Of a stretch of 5,532 nt of DNA, positions 5,487 through 5,532 are shown piece after piece. The stretch's first letter is position 1. Every line of letters starts with the position of its first letter. The notes under the pieces were generated by a model. The model did not search any database. It was given only the letters and a program-made list of their open reading frames with translations, and had not been told where the DNA came from. The position numbers and the translations under genes are program-made. Source of the DNA: an uncultured Collinsella sp. (GTDB lineage: Bacteria; Actinomycetota; Coriobacteriia; Coriobacteriales; Coriobacteriaceae); NCBI GenBank assembly GCA_900540995.1, contig UQHO01000058.1, positions 1-5,532 of the forward strand, in the 5' to 3' direction.

Positions 5487-5488
5487 CG

Positions 5489-5532
5489 ATGCACGCGTTT
5501 GATTTCGAGATGTCGCGCCGGGGGTTTGCCTC
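5489..5532 (+). CDS. Start of a downstream gene with a twin-arginine-like N-terminus (3' truncated)
   Basis: An ATG lies 2 nt after the hydrogenase stop, with GAGGGGG (5472-5478) 10 nt before it, inside the end of the hydrogenase gene. The frame stays open to the window end and encodes MHAFDFEMSRRGFA. SRRGF at residues 9-13 fits the twin-arginine (Tat) export motif S/T-R-R-x-F, which would mean export of a folded, often cofactor-bearing protein. The hydrophobic segment needed to confirm a Tat signal lies beyond the window. An internal ATG at 5510 is a possible alternative start. Spacing implies the same operon as the hydrogenase. The protein family cannot be told from 14 residues. Confidence 0.6.
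   Translation, partial: MHAFDFEMSRRGFA

Overview
The window looks like chromosomal DNA of a high-GC, anaerobic, hydrogen-metabolising bacterium. The strongly GC-biased codon use, the EFR1-type flavodoxin/ferredoxin and the style of the genes suggest a gut actinobacterium of the class Coriobacteriia, perhaps Collinsella or a relative. That placement is an inference from general resemblance and was not searched. All supported genes are on the + strand.

Layout. (1) 1-126 is the end of a gene encoding an Arg/Gly-rich tail, probably of a DEAD-box RNA helicase, closed by a textbook intrinsic terminator at 161-193. (2) 194-746 has no convincing gene but is rich in structure: a pair of 25-bp inverted motifs (303-327 and 511-535), a bulged hairpin (424-470), two AT-rich direct repeats one 22-bp period apart (575-612), a perfect 12-bp palindrome (653-664) and a possible -10 box. 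(3) 747-1508 encodes a 253-residue EFR1-type protein with a flavodoxin-like domain followed by two [4Fe-4S] motifs. (4) 1509-1848 is a second intergenic region with two successive inverted repeats, one a 62-bp imperfect palindrome, then an AT-rich stretch and a short hairpin just before the next ribosome binding site. (5) 1849-5486 is a tight operon. A 610-residue chimera joins the C-terminal Fe-S domain of NuoF to a GltD-type flavin/NAD(P) oxidoreductase. It overlaps by 7 nt a 603-residue [FeFe] hydrogenase with all H-cluster motifs and four N-terminal Fe-S cluster motifs. (6) Two bases after the hydrogenase stop, a further gene begins (5489 to window end); its first 14 residues contain a twin-arginine-like motif.

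How the genes may work together. The chimera probably exchanges electrons between NAD(P)H and its Fe-S clusters and passes them to the hydrogenase, which makes or consumes H2. No NuoE-like subunit and no FMN/NADH-binding NuoF domain is present in the window, so this is not the classical HydABC bifurcating arrangement. It resembles the glutamate-synthase-type (GltD-linked) [FeFe] hydrogenase clusters described in anaerobes. The EFR1 protein lies upstream in its own transcription context and could be an additional low-potential electron carrier, but the link is only by proximity.
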